Source: Bedellia somnulentella
Taxonomy: Eukaryota; Arthropoda; Insecta; Lepidoptera; Bedelliidae
DNA length: 64,000 nucleotides
NCBI GenBank assembly: GCA_963576735.1
Contig: OY755178.1
Span: 1,798,001-1,862,000, forward strand
Direction: 5' to 3'
Positions 12,955 to 23,360 of the stretch are shown one piece after another. How positions within the stretch are numbered: the stretch's first letter is position 1; each line of letters starts with the position of its first letter. Position numbers and translations under genes: made by a program. Below the pieces are notes generated by a model. That model saw only the letters and a program-made list of their open reading frames with translations, made no database searches and had not been told where the DNA came from.

Positions 12955-13336
12955 AATACATACATAAATATACTCACGGCTATAAATCCCTAAAAGGGGT
13001 AGCCAGAGCTGACAAATTAGAAATTTCTCAGACACTTTTGGAAGTTAAGTGGGGAAAAGATGGCAGAATTAACGTTGGGTCTCCAACCGCATCGCCAAAA
13101 AATCCAAAAAAAATAACCTAATACCCTTATATATTTTTTAACAAGATCGTTACAAAAATTATATTTTTTAACAAGATCGTTACAAAAATATACTCTTTAC
13201 ATCCCATACATACATGCTACGTTAATTCAGTCAAAATAGTAAAAAATCGCCCAAAAATCCCTTAAAAAGCCCCATTACCGTTAGTCGCCTCTTACGTACA
13301 CCCACCGGAAGAAATGGGGTAGTGCTATTCTAAGCC
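12955..13336 (-). repeat. Family A with internal extra segment
   Basis: The two ends are normal family A in reverse orientation. About 150 extra bases lie between them (~13100-13245), including the tandem unit TTTTTTAACAAGATCGTTAC repeated at 13134 and 13165. The same extra segment, single, follows the family A piece at 24.1 kb. Confidence 0.65.
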
Positions 13337-13344
13337 ACTCAAAA

Positions 13345-13838
13345 TAAATACTAACACGCACAAAACCAAATATAGCACAACAGCTACTCTGCATATATGT
13401 CTTCAATGCATAATTTCAGTGCACCGGTAACTCATTTAAAATAAATATTATTTCCGGCTTCCGGGTGGCCCAAGGGCAAAAATTAATCAATTGCTTCATG
13501 AATTTTTCAGCTCAATCGGTCCCAGTAGAAAAGCCACGCATTTTATTAACCCCAGATTGTCACGATTACCGATGACCGGAGTTGGTGAACTAACTTTTTC
13601 CATTAAGGTGCCAATTTCAAGTAACCGGTTCTACCTGGTCGACCTTTCTTTTTGTTTTAAAACAATTCGCTTTGAAACTCCGCTATAGCCAAGAAACTGT
13701 GCTAATTATTTTTTCCACATCAAAGAAAATAAATTGGTGTATTTATAATTCCAATTTTTAAAATTTTACTTTAATAAACTTTGGCACCGATGATGCGTAA
13801 GTTTTTAAGTAAACAAATGCTAAACAAGCTGATTGGTT
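13345..13838. other. Non-repeat spacer, no gene seen
   Basis: A 65-codon + strand frame at 13491-13688 has no recognised motif. The sequence is less AT-rich than its surroundings. Confidence 0.3.
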
Positions 13839-13981
13839 AATAAATAAAGAATAAATAAAGGAAAGAAAAATTTCGACACAGGCGGTAAAACGAAGAAAAA
13901 AAATTCTTTCCTTTATTTATTCTTAATTTATTAGTAATAATCCCCACATGAGGTTGTCATGAACAAAAAGATTTAAATTAA
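13839..13981. repeat. SINE S, inverted plus direct copy
   Basis: The left part is the SINE tail in reverse (AATAAATAAAGGAAAGAAAA to CGACACAGGCGG). The right part is forward (TTCTTTCCTTTATTTATTC to GAACAAAAAGATTTAAAT). It is flanked by the imperfect duplication GCTGATTGGTT (13828-13838) and GGTGATTGTTT (13982-13992). Confidence 0.65.
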
Positions 13982-14029
13982 GGTGATTGTTTGTTGGTTG
14001 TTTGGTAGAGACATTAAGCATTTAAAAAT

Positions 14030-14178
14030 ACATATACATACATACCCTCACGGACATAAATCCCAAAAAGGGGTAGCCAGAGCTTTCAGCTAGAAACTCC
14101 TAAGCCACATTTGACAATTTATAATCAAGATGGTAGAAGATAAGTATCGTTGGTGATGAGACTCCAACCGCATCGACC
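14030..14178 (-). repeat. Family A fragment
   Basis: 3' half in reverse, ending abruptly at GACTCCAACCGCATCGACC. Confidence 0.65.
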
Positions 14179-14218
14179 AAAAGCAAACGGAAGGGAGTTG
14201 AAATACAGTATGCATTAA

Positions 14219-14372
14219 AAAACATAACATAACATAAACGTTCACGCCGAATATCCCCGAAGGGGTTGGCAGAGGTACTAATACTTCTGAACATCACGTG
14301 ACTTTGTCACCTGGTGTTCAGAGTACCCACATTTTGCATGGACAGTGTACTCACGTGATAGGGGGCAGGCCT
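14219..14372 (-). repeat. SINE B, 5'-truncated
   Basis: Reverse orientation. It has an ACATAACATAACATAAACG tail, hairpin CCCCGAAGGGG, and body as far as TGATAGGGGGCAGGCC. The tRNA-like head is missing, as expected of a 5'-truncated insertion. Confidence 0.75.
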
Positions 14373-15010
14373 TAAAAAAATATGACCAAAATAAAAGGTG
14401 TTTTACTAGCTATGGTAAAACACGTCTTTCAAAGATTTATACGTTGAATGAAAGGCTTAAAGCAAATGGGTTAAAGTACAAATATTTCATGAACGGGAAA
14501 GTTAAACGAACCGCATCGCAATAAACAGAGGAAAACTGTTATTCTTCTCATTCGTTACCTGTGGGCTCGGTTACCTCTACATATATCAACTGTACTGCCA
14601 CGTAAAAATTAATGTATTTTTTCCTTTATATAGATCAACAACACGAACACGATAGATATAGCATGAAGATAATTATGTGTTTTGTTCAAAATATACATAA
14701 TTTAACTCAACTCTGCGGTGACGGCTTGGCAGTGGTACAATTCGTACAAATACATCTGAAACCAACATAACAATGAAACACCAAACGCAACAAAAATTCA
14801 GTTCTTTACTTTTATTTCTCTTAAAATATGAAAGATACCCCAAACACTGAAAGTCAATCGTTTATATGTATCTTCTTCCTCTTTGAAATATATGTGAATG
14901 GAGCGATCTCCAGCTTGATCCGAAATTTGATATTATATCGACACATCATGATGGATAGTTTTATTATCCGGACTCCAGATTATTTTTATCCCGCATTTTA
15001 CTCAGTCTTG
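14373..15010. other. AT-rich spacer, no gene seen
   Basis: No supported gene on the + strand. The right end may be 3' UTR of the - strand exon candidate at 15.2 kb. Confidence 0.35.
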
Positions 15011-15013
15011 AAT

Positions 15014-15222
15014 TTTATTTACACGCTTGTAGAATCATAAGGCGGAATGGGTGGAGAAGGGTAGCAGTAGTAATAGATTTGTGTATTGTATTGATGAGCT
15101 TCTAACGGTCTTTTCACAACCATATACCTTCCGAATCCGAAGTAGAAGTATATTTCAACTGAGACCCTTTTAAGAACAAAGAATTACCCTTTGACGTTGT
15201 AATAAATGATCATATCACTTTG
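15014..15222 (-). other. Putative 3' UTR with AATAAA
   Basis: On the - strand, AATAAA (complement of 15014-15019) lies about 200 bases after the stop of the candidate exon at 15223-15468. This would suit a polyadenylation signal. Confidence 0.3.
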
Positions 15223-15468
15223 TCATAGTTCAACGGTTTTGGGAAGCCACGCAAGTTTTTCTGGTACTGTTCTGGAAATCGTAATAAGTGGCAGCGGTAT
15301 GACAGATAAGTGGTCAGTTTGACTAATTTTCATGCGCTCGCCAGCCCGCATGTCAAATAAGAAGATTTTGGTATAAACACTGAAGGGTGTGTCCACCAGA
15401 GATGCGTAAAGATGCATTGTAAGGGATGTGATTTCAAAGAACTTATAGAATCGTTTTGCCTCGGTTCG
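15223..15468 (-). CDS. Unrecognised terminal exon or frameshifted ORF
   Basis: I do not recognise this gene. From 15468 down, an open frame of 81 codons ends in TGA/TAG-region stop at 15223 and looks protein-like. It begins RTEAKRFYKFFEITSL, contains VYTKIFLFDMRAGERMKIS, and ends AWLPKTVEL. A CTTAG acceptor-like site immediately precedes it on the - strand. Upstream, a second frame (15548 to about 15455) reads on with PYNAYIVCTKNSPRLNDF and FTGAELSEP. The two could therefore be one coding sequence joined by a one-base frameshift rather than an intron. No transposon motif is visible. It could be the last exon of a host gene, a decayed retrogene, or chance. Confidence 0.35.
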   Translation of the reverse strand, partial: RTEAKRFYKFFEITSLTMHLYASLVDTPFSVYTKIFLFDMRAGERMKISQTDHLSVIPLPLITISRTVPEKLAWLPKTVEL

Positions 15469-15775
15469 CTAAGCTCAGCTCCGGTGAAATCGTTTAAGCG
15501 GGGTGAGTTTTTCGTACATACAATATAAGCGTTGTAAGGGTATATCACTATATATTATTGACTAGTTGATCAGACAGTCTTCGAACTGCCACAAAAGTTT
15601 AGTCATACCGCGATGTAGAAAGGAACTACTCGTGCCAACTACTCGTAGTATAAAATGTATACATTAGTGACAATTTGGTTTGGAATGTTTCTATTCACCC
15701 CACGTCGCTAAACTTAGCGTGTATATTCACTCCATCGCGCTAAAAGGTTATGGTCTATTGATACCCTTGCGTAAT

Positions 15776-15985
15776 CCGGGATAAATGATATCCAATATTT
15801 TGGCCAGGTGTATTACCTACATTCATGCCAAATTTGATTAAGATCGTTCAGTTAAAATTAAAGTGATGACCGGACATACAGACAGAAAGATAGACAGACA
15901 GACAGAATATTCTTTCAAAATTAGCAAATTTGGCTTCAGTATCGAAAATAAAACATATCCCACCGGGTTTTTTTTTCTTATATGT
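15776..15985. repeat. Degenerate repeat with (GACA)n run
   Basis: An imperfect GACAGAAAGATAGACAGACA run lies near 15880-15905. Flanking TTCATGCCAAATTTGATTAAG and ATTTGGCTTCAGTATCGA resemble the segment at 28760-28850, which has the same GACAGACAGACAG and TTTGGCATCAGTATCGAT pair. Confidence 0.45.
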
Positions 15986-16288
15986 ATAGTTTTGACCCCG
16001 ATACATTCTTATTGTAGTATAGATAGATGACACAAGTATCCTTTGTATAACCATGAAGTGAATTTATTTAAATAAAGCGGAAACCAAACGTAGTTCAGTG
16101 CATAAATTGGCAGAAAAAAAACCGCTAAAAACGAATTATCAAAATAAGTTGTCCTCCGCCCTGATTGGTTGATTCAATGTTCTGAATTTTGTTATTCATA
16201 CGATTCATACATTTGCTTCGCTTAAGTCAGTTAAGTTAAGTTCTCTATGCATCACCATTATTTTCTCGCTCACAAGCGCTATATGAAC

Positions 16289-16374
16289 TAATCTTACTTA
16301 CTTATACTCGCGCCCATTGTTCCCTCTGGGGTAGGCAGAGACTATAGATCGCCACTTTGTACGATCCAGGCAAA
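16289..16374 (-). repeat. Family C 3' end
   Basis: Reverse fragment: GGGGTAGGCAGAGACTATAG followed by CCACTTTGTACGATCCAGGC. It lies head to head with the family C coding piece that follows. Confidence 0.65.
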
Positions 16375-16394
16375 TTTATATATATGTAATGTAA

Positions 16395-16735
16395 GGTTGT
16401 GTGATAGAGTGGAAAATAGTGTAATTTGTGAACGTTTAGGTGTGAAAGATGACGTGACGTGACGTGTGCAAGATAGAGAAAGGAATGTTAAGGTGGTTAG
16501 GGCATATCGAGAGGATGGATGACAGTAAATTGGTGAAAGAGATCTATAGAGCCAACGTGGAAGGTAATGTAAGTAGAGGACGACCACGGAAGACATACCT
16601 GGACCAAATAGAGTTTGTGCTCAAAAAGGCCGGCGTCCGAAGTATGAAGAATAAAAAAGCATGTATAAGAAGAGTGATGAATGTAACAGAAGCAAGAGAG
16701 ACGAACAAAACATATAAAGATTAAAGATTACTAAC
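16395..16735 (+). pseudogene. LINE reverse-transcriptase C-terminus (family C)
   Basis: Translation gives KGMLRWLGHIERMDDSKLVK, then RGRPRKTYLDQIEFVLKKAG and RSMKNKKACIRRVMNVTEAR. This is the C-terminal tail of insect endonuclease/reverse-transcriptase proteins of the RTE-like type, where LRW.GH.ERM and GRPR are hallmarks. The frame is open from 16464 to 16722. The upstream part (16395-16463) needs a frameshift at the ACGTGACGTGACGTG run. The catalytic RT domain is absent. The segment upstream of the usual 3' end matches family C copies at 46.7 and 59.5 kb, which identifies family C as this LINE's 3' terminus. Confidence 0.75.
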
Positions 16736-16995
16736 CAAAAATTCGAGGACATAAGAGACCTGTTTTTCTCGTAAAGTTTTGAAGTAGTAACTGCACTTCA
16801 CTGCAACATAACAAGCAGTAAAAGTTTAGTTTCCTAGTTCACGACACGACGCAAACACTAAAACAATACTCGCCACTTGAAAAACAGCACACCCATTCTT
16901 ACCTTGTACTCCGCTTTCTATATACTTTGCTTAACAAACTCTTGGAATTAATTTTCACGGCCCTTTGTGCTTTATTACATAATTGTTTGAGGTAA

Positions 16996-17222
16996 CTCGT
17001 ATACCCCTGAAGGGATTGACAGAGGTGCTAATACTACTAAACATTACGTGACGTTGTCACCTGCGGTTCGGAGTACCTACGCTTTGCTGGGAATTGTCCC
17101 AAGATATTGTTAGTACATTGGTACTCTCGTGATACGCGCAGGTCTATCGCCGATTTGTACGAATGCATTGTCACATGACTAAGGACAACTCAGCCATGTG
17201 GGTTTCCTCACGATGGCTTTTT
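16996..17222 (-). repeat. SINE B, partial
   Basis: Reverse orientation from the 3' part (CCCCTGAAGGGATTGACAGAG) to GGGTTTCCTCACGATGG. Contains a small internal insertion near 17095. Confidence 0.7.
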
Positions 17223-17259
17223 GATGAAATCTATTATGATATTTATATGGCTGTGTATG

Positions 17260-17545
17260 CATAACCACGTCCGCCATTATCAGGCGGCGCTGCGCCGGCG
17301 CGCTCGCCAGCATTCGCGTCAGCCCCAACACCGTCCTGGCCACGATTGCTGACAGGTATTATTGTCCCTACGTCCTGCAGTGGATTAGGGTACATTGTGT
17401 CAAGGGCAGCAAATGTTGTAAATAATAGTGTTTATATCTAGGGTAGGTACTAACAGTAGACTCTAAGTGTACAGTTACTAACATTTTATGGATTTTTAAT
17501 GTGATCTGAAATAAAGAATTTATTATATTATTATTATTATATAAC
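17260..17545 (+). repeat. Non-LTR retrotransposon 3' end, GC-rich
   Basis: A GC-rich block (GGCGGCGCTGCGCCGGCGCG at 17283) is followed by an AT-rich 3' region with AATAAA near 17510 and a (TTA)n tail to 17540. This is the usual end of CR1-like elements such as the one at 49.2 kb, which also ends in a trinucleotide tail. Confidence 0.5.
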
Positions 17546-17789
17546 AAAAAGAGTTGCTACACTACATCCAAACTCATTTCATAGTAACAAGTTAAGTATG
17601 TAATAACTAATGTAATCTAATATTATTAAAGTTTTCTTATTATAACCAACTTGATACATTGTCCTAAGTATGGTTGGATGGCGGCCAAATACAACTTCGA
17701 TTTAATATATTATTCGTAATATGAAATATCACTTTTTTGCACAGATTGTAGGCAGTGGCATCGATAATTTCGAAAATTTTTAATATACA

Positions 17790-18030
17790 TAACATACATA
17801 CATTTACTCAAGGCTATAAACCCCTTAACGGGGTAGCCAGAGCTTTGGAATGAGAAATTCCTCAGCCACTTTTGGAAGTTGATTGGGGAAAGATGGTAAT
17901 AATAAATGTTTTTGGTGACGGGTCTCCAACCACATCGCCCAAAAATCACTTAAAAAGCCCCTATACCCCTAGTCGCCTCTTACGATCACCCACGGGTAGA
18001 AATAGGGTAGTGTTTTTCTAAGACGACACT
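17790..18030 (-). repeat. Family A retroposon
   Basis: Reverse copy of the subfamily with CCACGGGTAGAAATAGGGTAG and GGTCTCCAACCACATCGCCC. Closest to the copy at 62.0 kb, which shares the AACCACATC variant. Confidence 0.8.
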
Positions 18031-18120
18031 AAAATAACACTATTTTTTTTAAAATATAATAGGGTCTTATATCTAAGTGCGTAGCTAGCAAAAAGCTAGC
18101 ACCGGCACGTGGGAGATATA

Positions 18121-18240
18121 GAATAGAAAAACTCTTTATTGCACATCTAAACACAATTTATTTACTAAATTAATCAAACAGTTATAGAGATTTACAATTG
18201 GCAGTCTTATCGCTAAAAGCGATCTCTTCCAGACAATGTC
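18121..18240 (-). repeat. Family J, non-LTR 3' end
   Basis: On the - strand it reads GGAAGAGATCGCTTTTAGCG, then ATAAGACTGCC, then to GCAATAAAGAGTTTTTC. The stem-loop and the AATAAAG end match the forward copy at 63410-63540. Confidence 0.7.
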
Positions 18241-18299
18241 AGCTAGTTCGACGAAGTCATTTGGTTAGATGTATAATAAAATATTTTGCTTATATCAAA

Positions 18300-18507
18300 T
18301 ACTAGTGGGCCGCCGCGGCTTTGCACGGATGGTGTTATTTTTTTTACTGCTCACCCCCTATATATTTAGCGAAATGATAAATATCCTATGTCCTTTTCCT
18401 GGTTCTAAGCTACCTCTCTAACAATTTTCAGCCAAATCGGTTCATCCGTTCTTGAGTTATAAATAGTGTAACTAACACCACTTTCTTTTTTATATGTATA
18501 TAGATTA
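18300..18507 (+). repeat. Repeat family G
   Basis: Starts TAGTGGGCCGCCGCGGCTTT and ends TTATAAATAGTGTAACTAAC plus a T-rich tail. A second, interrupted copy lies at 31.57-32.67 kb, and its head recurs at 28.11 kb. Confidence 0.65.
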
Positions 18508-18546
18508 GCTAAGCTGCCTTACTTTTATACGAGGAAATCAACAGTG

Positions 18547-18670
18547 TACATGTACACATGATTACACTGACCAAGCAAAACTAAGGAACTCTGAACACCT
18601 GCTGTTAGAATTATAAGTACCACTGCCAACCCCTTCGGGGATATACGCCTTGAACGTTTGAGTTTCAGTT
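18547..18670 (+). repeat. SINE B, 3' part
   Basis: Forward 5'-truncated copy ending in the CCAACCCCTTCGGGGATATA hairpin and GCCTTGAACGTTTGAG. Diverged. Confidence 0.65.
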
Positions 18671-18909
18671 GAGTTAGTAGGTAGCTTTTTATTAGATATA
18701 AAACATAAATAAAAATACTATGTCTACATTCTGAAATAAATAAGTATCATATGACCAAAAAGTTTTTAAGTCATCACTTCGAAAGGAAACAATAATAAAA
18801 ATAGAAAGAAAAGAAAGAAAGCTTTTTGTTTGCTGTTGACTATAACATGAAGATGAACAATACACATTAACACAATTTAAATTATTTTCTTTGTGTTGTT
18901 GTAATTGCC

Positions 18910-19146
18910 TATGTAGTGTCGGCTTAGAATAGCAATACCCCATTTCTTCCGGTGGGTGTACGTAAGAGGCGACTAACGGTATTGGGGCTTTTAAGGGATT
19001 TTCGGGCGATGCGGTTTGGAGACCCATCACCAGCATTCTTTATTTTACCATCTTTTCCCCACTCAACTTTCCAAAAGTGGCTGAGGAAATTCCAATTCCT
19101 TAGCTCTGGCGACCCCTTTTAGGGATTTATAGCCGTGAGTATATGC
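18910..19146 (+). repeat. Family A retroposon
   Basis: Nearly consensus forward copy (GTAGTGTCGGCTTAGAATAG to AGCCGTGAGTATATG). The 114-codon - strand frame here is only its translation. Confidence 0.85.
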
Positions 19147-19591
19147 CTGAAAACCAGCGTAGCATATGGTTCCACGTCGTTCATTATGCAGAGGCAGGAC
19201 CTTTTTGGTAGCATGAAAATCTAGCTTTCAATGACTTTTGTTTTGTTGTATTTTTTTATTGTTTTCCAAATAAATTATTTTTCTTCTTTCTTCTTCTTAA
19301 ATCATGGTCACTATAATATTGTAACACTTTATTATTTTTATTAATTCTAGAAGCATGAGTTGTCAAAGTGTATTTATTAGTTAGCTTCCCCAAGGCTTTG
19401 TACTCCAGCCAAACTAAACTCTAAGCTATGAATGATGTATTTCATACGGAAAGGGGTTTCCAAACATAAGTTAGTTTCAAAACTATAGTTTGAACTTTCA
19501 CTTGTTGTTTGATGGAGTTCTAAAAACTTTGTCGTCACTTTAATCCTCCAATGTCAAATGTTTGTTGAAAATATATGATTTGGTTATTTAG

Positions 19592-19839
19592 TACATACAT
19601 ACATATACTCACGGCCATAAATCCCTAGATGGGGTAGCCAGAGCTAAGGAATTAGAAATTCCTCAGCTACTTTTGAAAAGTTAAGTGGGGAAAAGATGGT
19701 AAAATTAAGGTTGTTGGTGATGGGTCTCCAACCGCATCGCCCAAAAATTCCTTTAAAGCTCTAATACCGTTAGTCGCCTCTTACGTACACCCACCGGAAG
19801 AATTGGGGTAGTGCTATTCTAAGCCGACATTACACAGCA
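19592..19839 (-). repeat. Family A retroposon
   Basis: Nearly consensus reverse copy from CATACATACATATACTCACG to CCGACATTACACAGC. Confidence 0.85.
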
Positions 19840-19848
19840 TTATGGTTA

Positions 19849-19990
19849 TTTAGTGTAGGCTTGAATTAGCTCTAGCCCGTTTTTTCTCGTGGGTTTCGCA
19901 AGACCCATCACCAAATACAGCATATTTTTCAAGCAATCTATTTTACCCAAAACTTTTAAAAGTGGCTGAAGAATGACTTTTCCAGAGCTC
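19849..19990 (+). repeat. Family A, degenerate
   Basis: Forward. GCAAGACCCATCACCAAATA and AAAAGTGGCTGAAGAATGAC remain, adjoining the previous copy tail to tail. Confidence 0.5.
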
Positions 19991-20173
19991 TAGCGATGCG
20001 AAATCAATTCAAGTAGCAAATCATTACTTACATAAAAAAAGTGGACAATGTTGATTAAAAAAATATGCATTATCAATATTTTATATCATTATAAATAAAT
20101 ATTTCTGTGGATTTAATTAAAACTAAAAGGCTCTCTCTGTACTGTCCATGAACTTAAATCGGTATCGGTATTT

Positions 20174-20311
20174 GCCGTGTAATTTTGGGCGATGCGGTTG
20201 GAGACCTTTATTTTACCATCCTATCCCCAATCAACTTCCAAAAGTGGCTGAGGAATTTATAATTCCTTAGGTCTGACTAACCCTTATAGAGAATTATAGC
20301 CGTGAGTAAAT
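20174..20311 (+). repeat. Family A, 5'-truncated
   Basis: Forward from TTTTGGGCGATGCGGTTGG to ATAGCCGTGAGTAAATG. An 8 bp-scale internal deletion removes the CATCACCAAC stretch. Confidence 0.7.
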
Positions 20312-20337
20312 GAAATGAAATGAAATGAAATGAAGCA
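20312..20337 (+). repeat. (AAATG)n microsatellite
   Basis: Five tandem copies of a pentamer (AAATG) replace the usual (TATG)n tail of the preceding family A copy. Confidence 0.7.
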
Positions 20338-20417
20338 TTTTTTCGACGATTATAGGTGTAAAGATCTTAATCATGCGAGCTAAAGAAATAATGTCAACAA
20401 AAACCTATAAACTATAT

Positions 20418-20672
20418 GTATGTATGTATGTCTGACTGTAACTGTAAACGTAATGCTGAGTCAGTACCAATTCGCTGTTGCAGTTGCGCAAAGGACTTAG
20501 AATAAGTATTAATTAGTTTGTTTTTGTTAAGTTGTTTGTTTTCCTCTCTTTTCATATTTAATATTGTGTTAGTTGTAAGTTATTTTAATAGTTATTATTT
20601 ATATTATTACTTTTTGTTTGTATGTTTTTTGTGCCACACATGGCAAATAAACGTCTTTCTTTCTTCTTTACT
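20418..20672 (+). repeat. Probable non-LTR 3' end
   Basis: T/A-rich stretch ending CACATGGCAAATAAACGTC followed by TTTCTTTCTT. The AATAAA plus simple tail resembles a retrotransposon terminus. No coding sequence remains. Confidence 0.4.
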
Positions 20673-20862
20673 GTAAATTTTGATTCAATATACTGGCAAA
20701 AAACTATTTTAATCGATATTTAATTTTCTGTCGACGTCTGATCCCGGTATCGGTGGACAAAACCCAACACGATGACAGGCAAAATACAGGAGATTTAGAA
20801 ATGTTTACTTTATGTTTTGAAAATATGTTTAATATAAAACTTGAGTTAATTTACTTCAGTTA

Positions 20863-20925
20863 AATCCCTAAAAGGGGTAGCCAAAACTGTATCACTAACT
20901 ATTCTCAGCTTCTTTCAGAGTCAGA
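20863..20925 (-). repeat. Family A fragment
   Basis: Only AAATCCCTAAAAGGGGTAGCC and a diverged continuation, reverse orientation. Confidence 0.45.
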
Positions 20926-21180
20926 CATTTTATTAATAAACAATTATACGGTTTTTCTACCGGCAAAGATAAATCTAAATTATTGTTTCTAAATCTTGGA
21001 TGTTATTTATATGTGTATTATAGAATCTTCTACTTAGTTTGGGCAAACTTGATCTCCGTATAATATGCCCGTATATATTTTCAATATTACTTATTCATAA
21101 ATTTTCATATGAACACAGGATATTGTTATTATTTACCAATACATCACAGAAAAATTTATCAAATCGTAACTTATAAACCA

Positions 21181-21353
21181 GTGGTAAAAGAGTGTCGTGT
21201 CACATCCATTTGTGTAGAACGCAGACAGTGTTGATGCGGAGCTAGTCTGCGCCGATCTCTCCAAATGAAAACGTTGCTCTGTGCTGTTGATGTGCGCTGC
21301 ATAGCGACTGGGACGGTTGGCAAAACAAACTAAATTAATACTTATTTAAGGTT
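21181..21353. repeat. Conserved core, tandem copy 1
   Basis: A 173-base block (from GTGGTAAAAGAGTGTCGTGT to ACTTATTTAAGG) with normal GC, repeated at 21679-21856. The block is about 95% identical between copies, whereas the AT-rich flanks in the same tandem arrangement are far more diverged. No frame or RNA family recognised. Confidence 0.7.
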
Positions 21354-21678
21354 AAAAATGGCTAACTATAAAATAAATTTGACTAGCTCTTTATTTCACA
21401 TCGAACATAATACATTTAGAGAAATTGTTGGTCTTGTCAAGCGATATTTACTAAACCGCAAAAATTGCCTTCGATTTAAAAAAATACAAATAATTTTGGG
21501 CGTTTATTCTGTTGAAAGCAAATAGGGTCAAGTGAAGCAACCTTTATAAAGAATTTCTTTGCCAAAAAAAATACTTGGTTCTTATTGCACCGACATCCAC
21601 ATAAAACACAGTATATTGTTGTTATTTCCCAATTTATCACAGCAAAATAGATTCAAAGCAAGGCTAATAAACCAAACA

Positions 21679-21856
21679 GTGGTAAAAGAGTGTCGTGTCA
21701 CATCACATCCATTTGTGTAGAACGCAGACAGTGTTGATGCGGAGCTAGTCTGCGCCGATCTCTCCAAATGAACAAGTTGCTCTGTGCTATTGATGTGCGC
21801 TGCATAGCGACTGGGACGGTTGGCAGAACAAACTAAATTATTCCTTATTTAAGGTT
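21679..21856. repeat. Conserved core, tandem copy 2
   Basis: Same block as copy 1, with a 5-base CACAT duplication and a handful of substitutions. Upstream and downstream sequences also align loosely with those of copy 1. The downstream match resumes at 22267 after about 350 unrelated bases, so this copy was interrupted later. Confidence 0.7.
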
Positions 21857-22479
21857 TAAGTTTGACTAACTTTAAAATAAAATAGAATTGAATAGCTCTT
21901 TATTTCATATCGAACCATATGCAAAATATTCAACAAAACTTAAATTTTTCTTGATCAGTAATTACAGCATAACAGAGTACTTAGAAGAATTTTGGGATGA
22001 AAGAGTACTAGAAACGGCCAATATTACATGAAAATTTATGTGCTCTAAAGTTGTGCTTGTGTATGTATTTGTTTTGTGTGTGTGTGAGAGTATGAAAGTT
22101 ATAATTTCTTCTATAGAATTTCCTCCTCCTCTCCTATTTAGTTTTATTGTAAAATAACTTAAATATAAGAAATTGCTGTGCCGCACCGGGTCTTCAATGT
22201 AGAACTGTTATAAATTATGAAATAAGAACTGTTATACACATTGATGAATGCAATAAACGATTGAGTATTGAGTAAATATTTAGAGAAATTTGTGATCTTG
22301 TCACTTATAGCGATATCTTCTAGACTATCTTCTGACTTCTAGAAATATAGTCCCGGATCAAAAAAAAATTACAACATATTTTGGATGTTGATTCTGTTGA
22401 AAACGGAAATATTCAAGTTGAATAATCTTTACGACATGTTTCCTTGCCAAAAAACTCTAAAATCGTCCCCGGAAATCAA

Positions 22480-23085
22480 CATATGAAGGCAGCATATTTA
22501 TATTATTTGCCAATATAACAAACCAGCAGAAGGCAGCAGAAGAAGCTTGTGTTTTATGGTTTAACCTACCCAACATTTAATTTATCAAAAACGAATAAGA
22601 TGATTTCGAATAAAATTATTAAAAGAACTCATCTGGTAAAGAGATCAGAGAGTAAAGTAAAAAAATGTGGTTTAATACGTGGGGCCGAACAAAACGAATA
22701 AAATCAAATAGAATTCAAAAACCTCGAGTTTTCTACAATATTTAATCGTAAAGAAATTAATAGAAAAATTATAGAATACAACTGTTCTCGTAAACAAAAA
22801 AAAATATTTTTTCTTGAAAATTTAAAGTTTCTGCATCTATTTCACTACGTTACTCCATATGCCATTTTCTTCAGCCGGCCTTTCAATTTTCCATTTTATT
22901 TTCCTTTGATGAAGACTCTTTGGAGTGAAATACAATAACATGAATAACTAACTATAACGAAACCAATGTGTGTTTTCAAAAAATGATTCAAAACACATAT
23001 TTCCTGCTGTCTTTGTTTCAAAAATGATTATTAAAAGCAAAAAAGGCATTATTGTCTAAAAAAACTTATGTTTTACTTGAAATAA
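22480..23085. other. AT-rich spacer, no gene seen
   Basis: No coding frame or repeat that I can support. Confidence 0.35.
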
Positions 23086-23210
23086 AATCTTTATTTTCCA
23101 AAAAAATACAGACTTCACAGTATAGTAGTATTTCATCTTTCTTAAAACACAATTAAAAATTAACGTTCACAAAATATAAAATCGTAATATAGTAGTTTCC
23201 ATTGCTATCG

Positions 23211-23360
23211 CTACAGTACTCCATACTCCGGTGAAGCCTGGAGAGGAGGTTGTATGGCGCATAATGCATGGGTAATGCTCCCGTCGACATCCTTGTACAG
23301 CCTTTGTGTCGCTGCCAGCTTCATATTGAATGCTGTCGAACCTTCATTATTATCCTTAAT
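23211..23360 (-). CDS. Unrecognised terminal exon candidate
   Basis: I do not recognise it. Read on the - strand, 49 codons between a TAG (also a possible acceptor) and a TAG stop give NMKLAATQRLYKDVDGSITH, then ALCAIQPPLQASPEYGVL. An AATAAA (complement of 23090-23095) lies about 115 bases after the stop, as in a short 3' UTR. The acceptor has no good pyrimidine tract, and no upstream exon was found. It may be a host last exon, a processed fragment or chance. Confidence 0.25.
   Translation of the reverse strand: MKDNNEGSTAFNMKLAATQRLYKDVDGSITHALCAIQPPLQASPEYGVL

Noticed and set aside
18692..19036. 114-codon - strand open frame
   Set aside because: Its start is the translation of family A in reverse (GLQTASPENPLKAP), repeated at other A copies.
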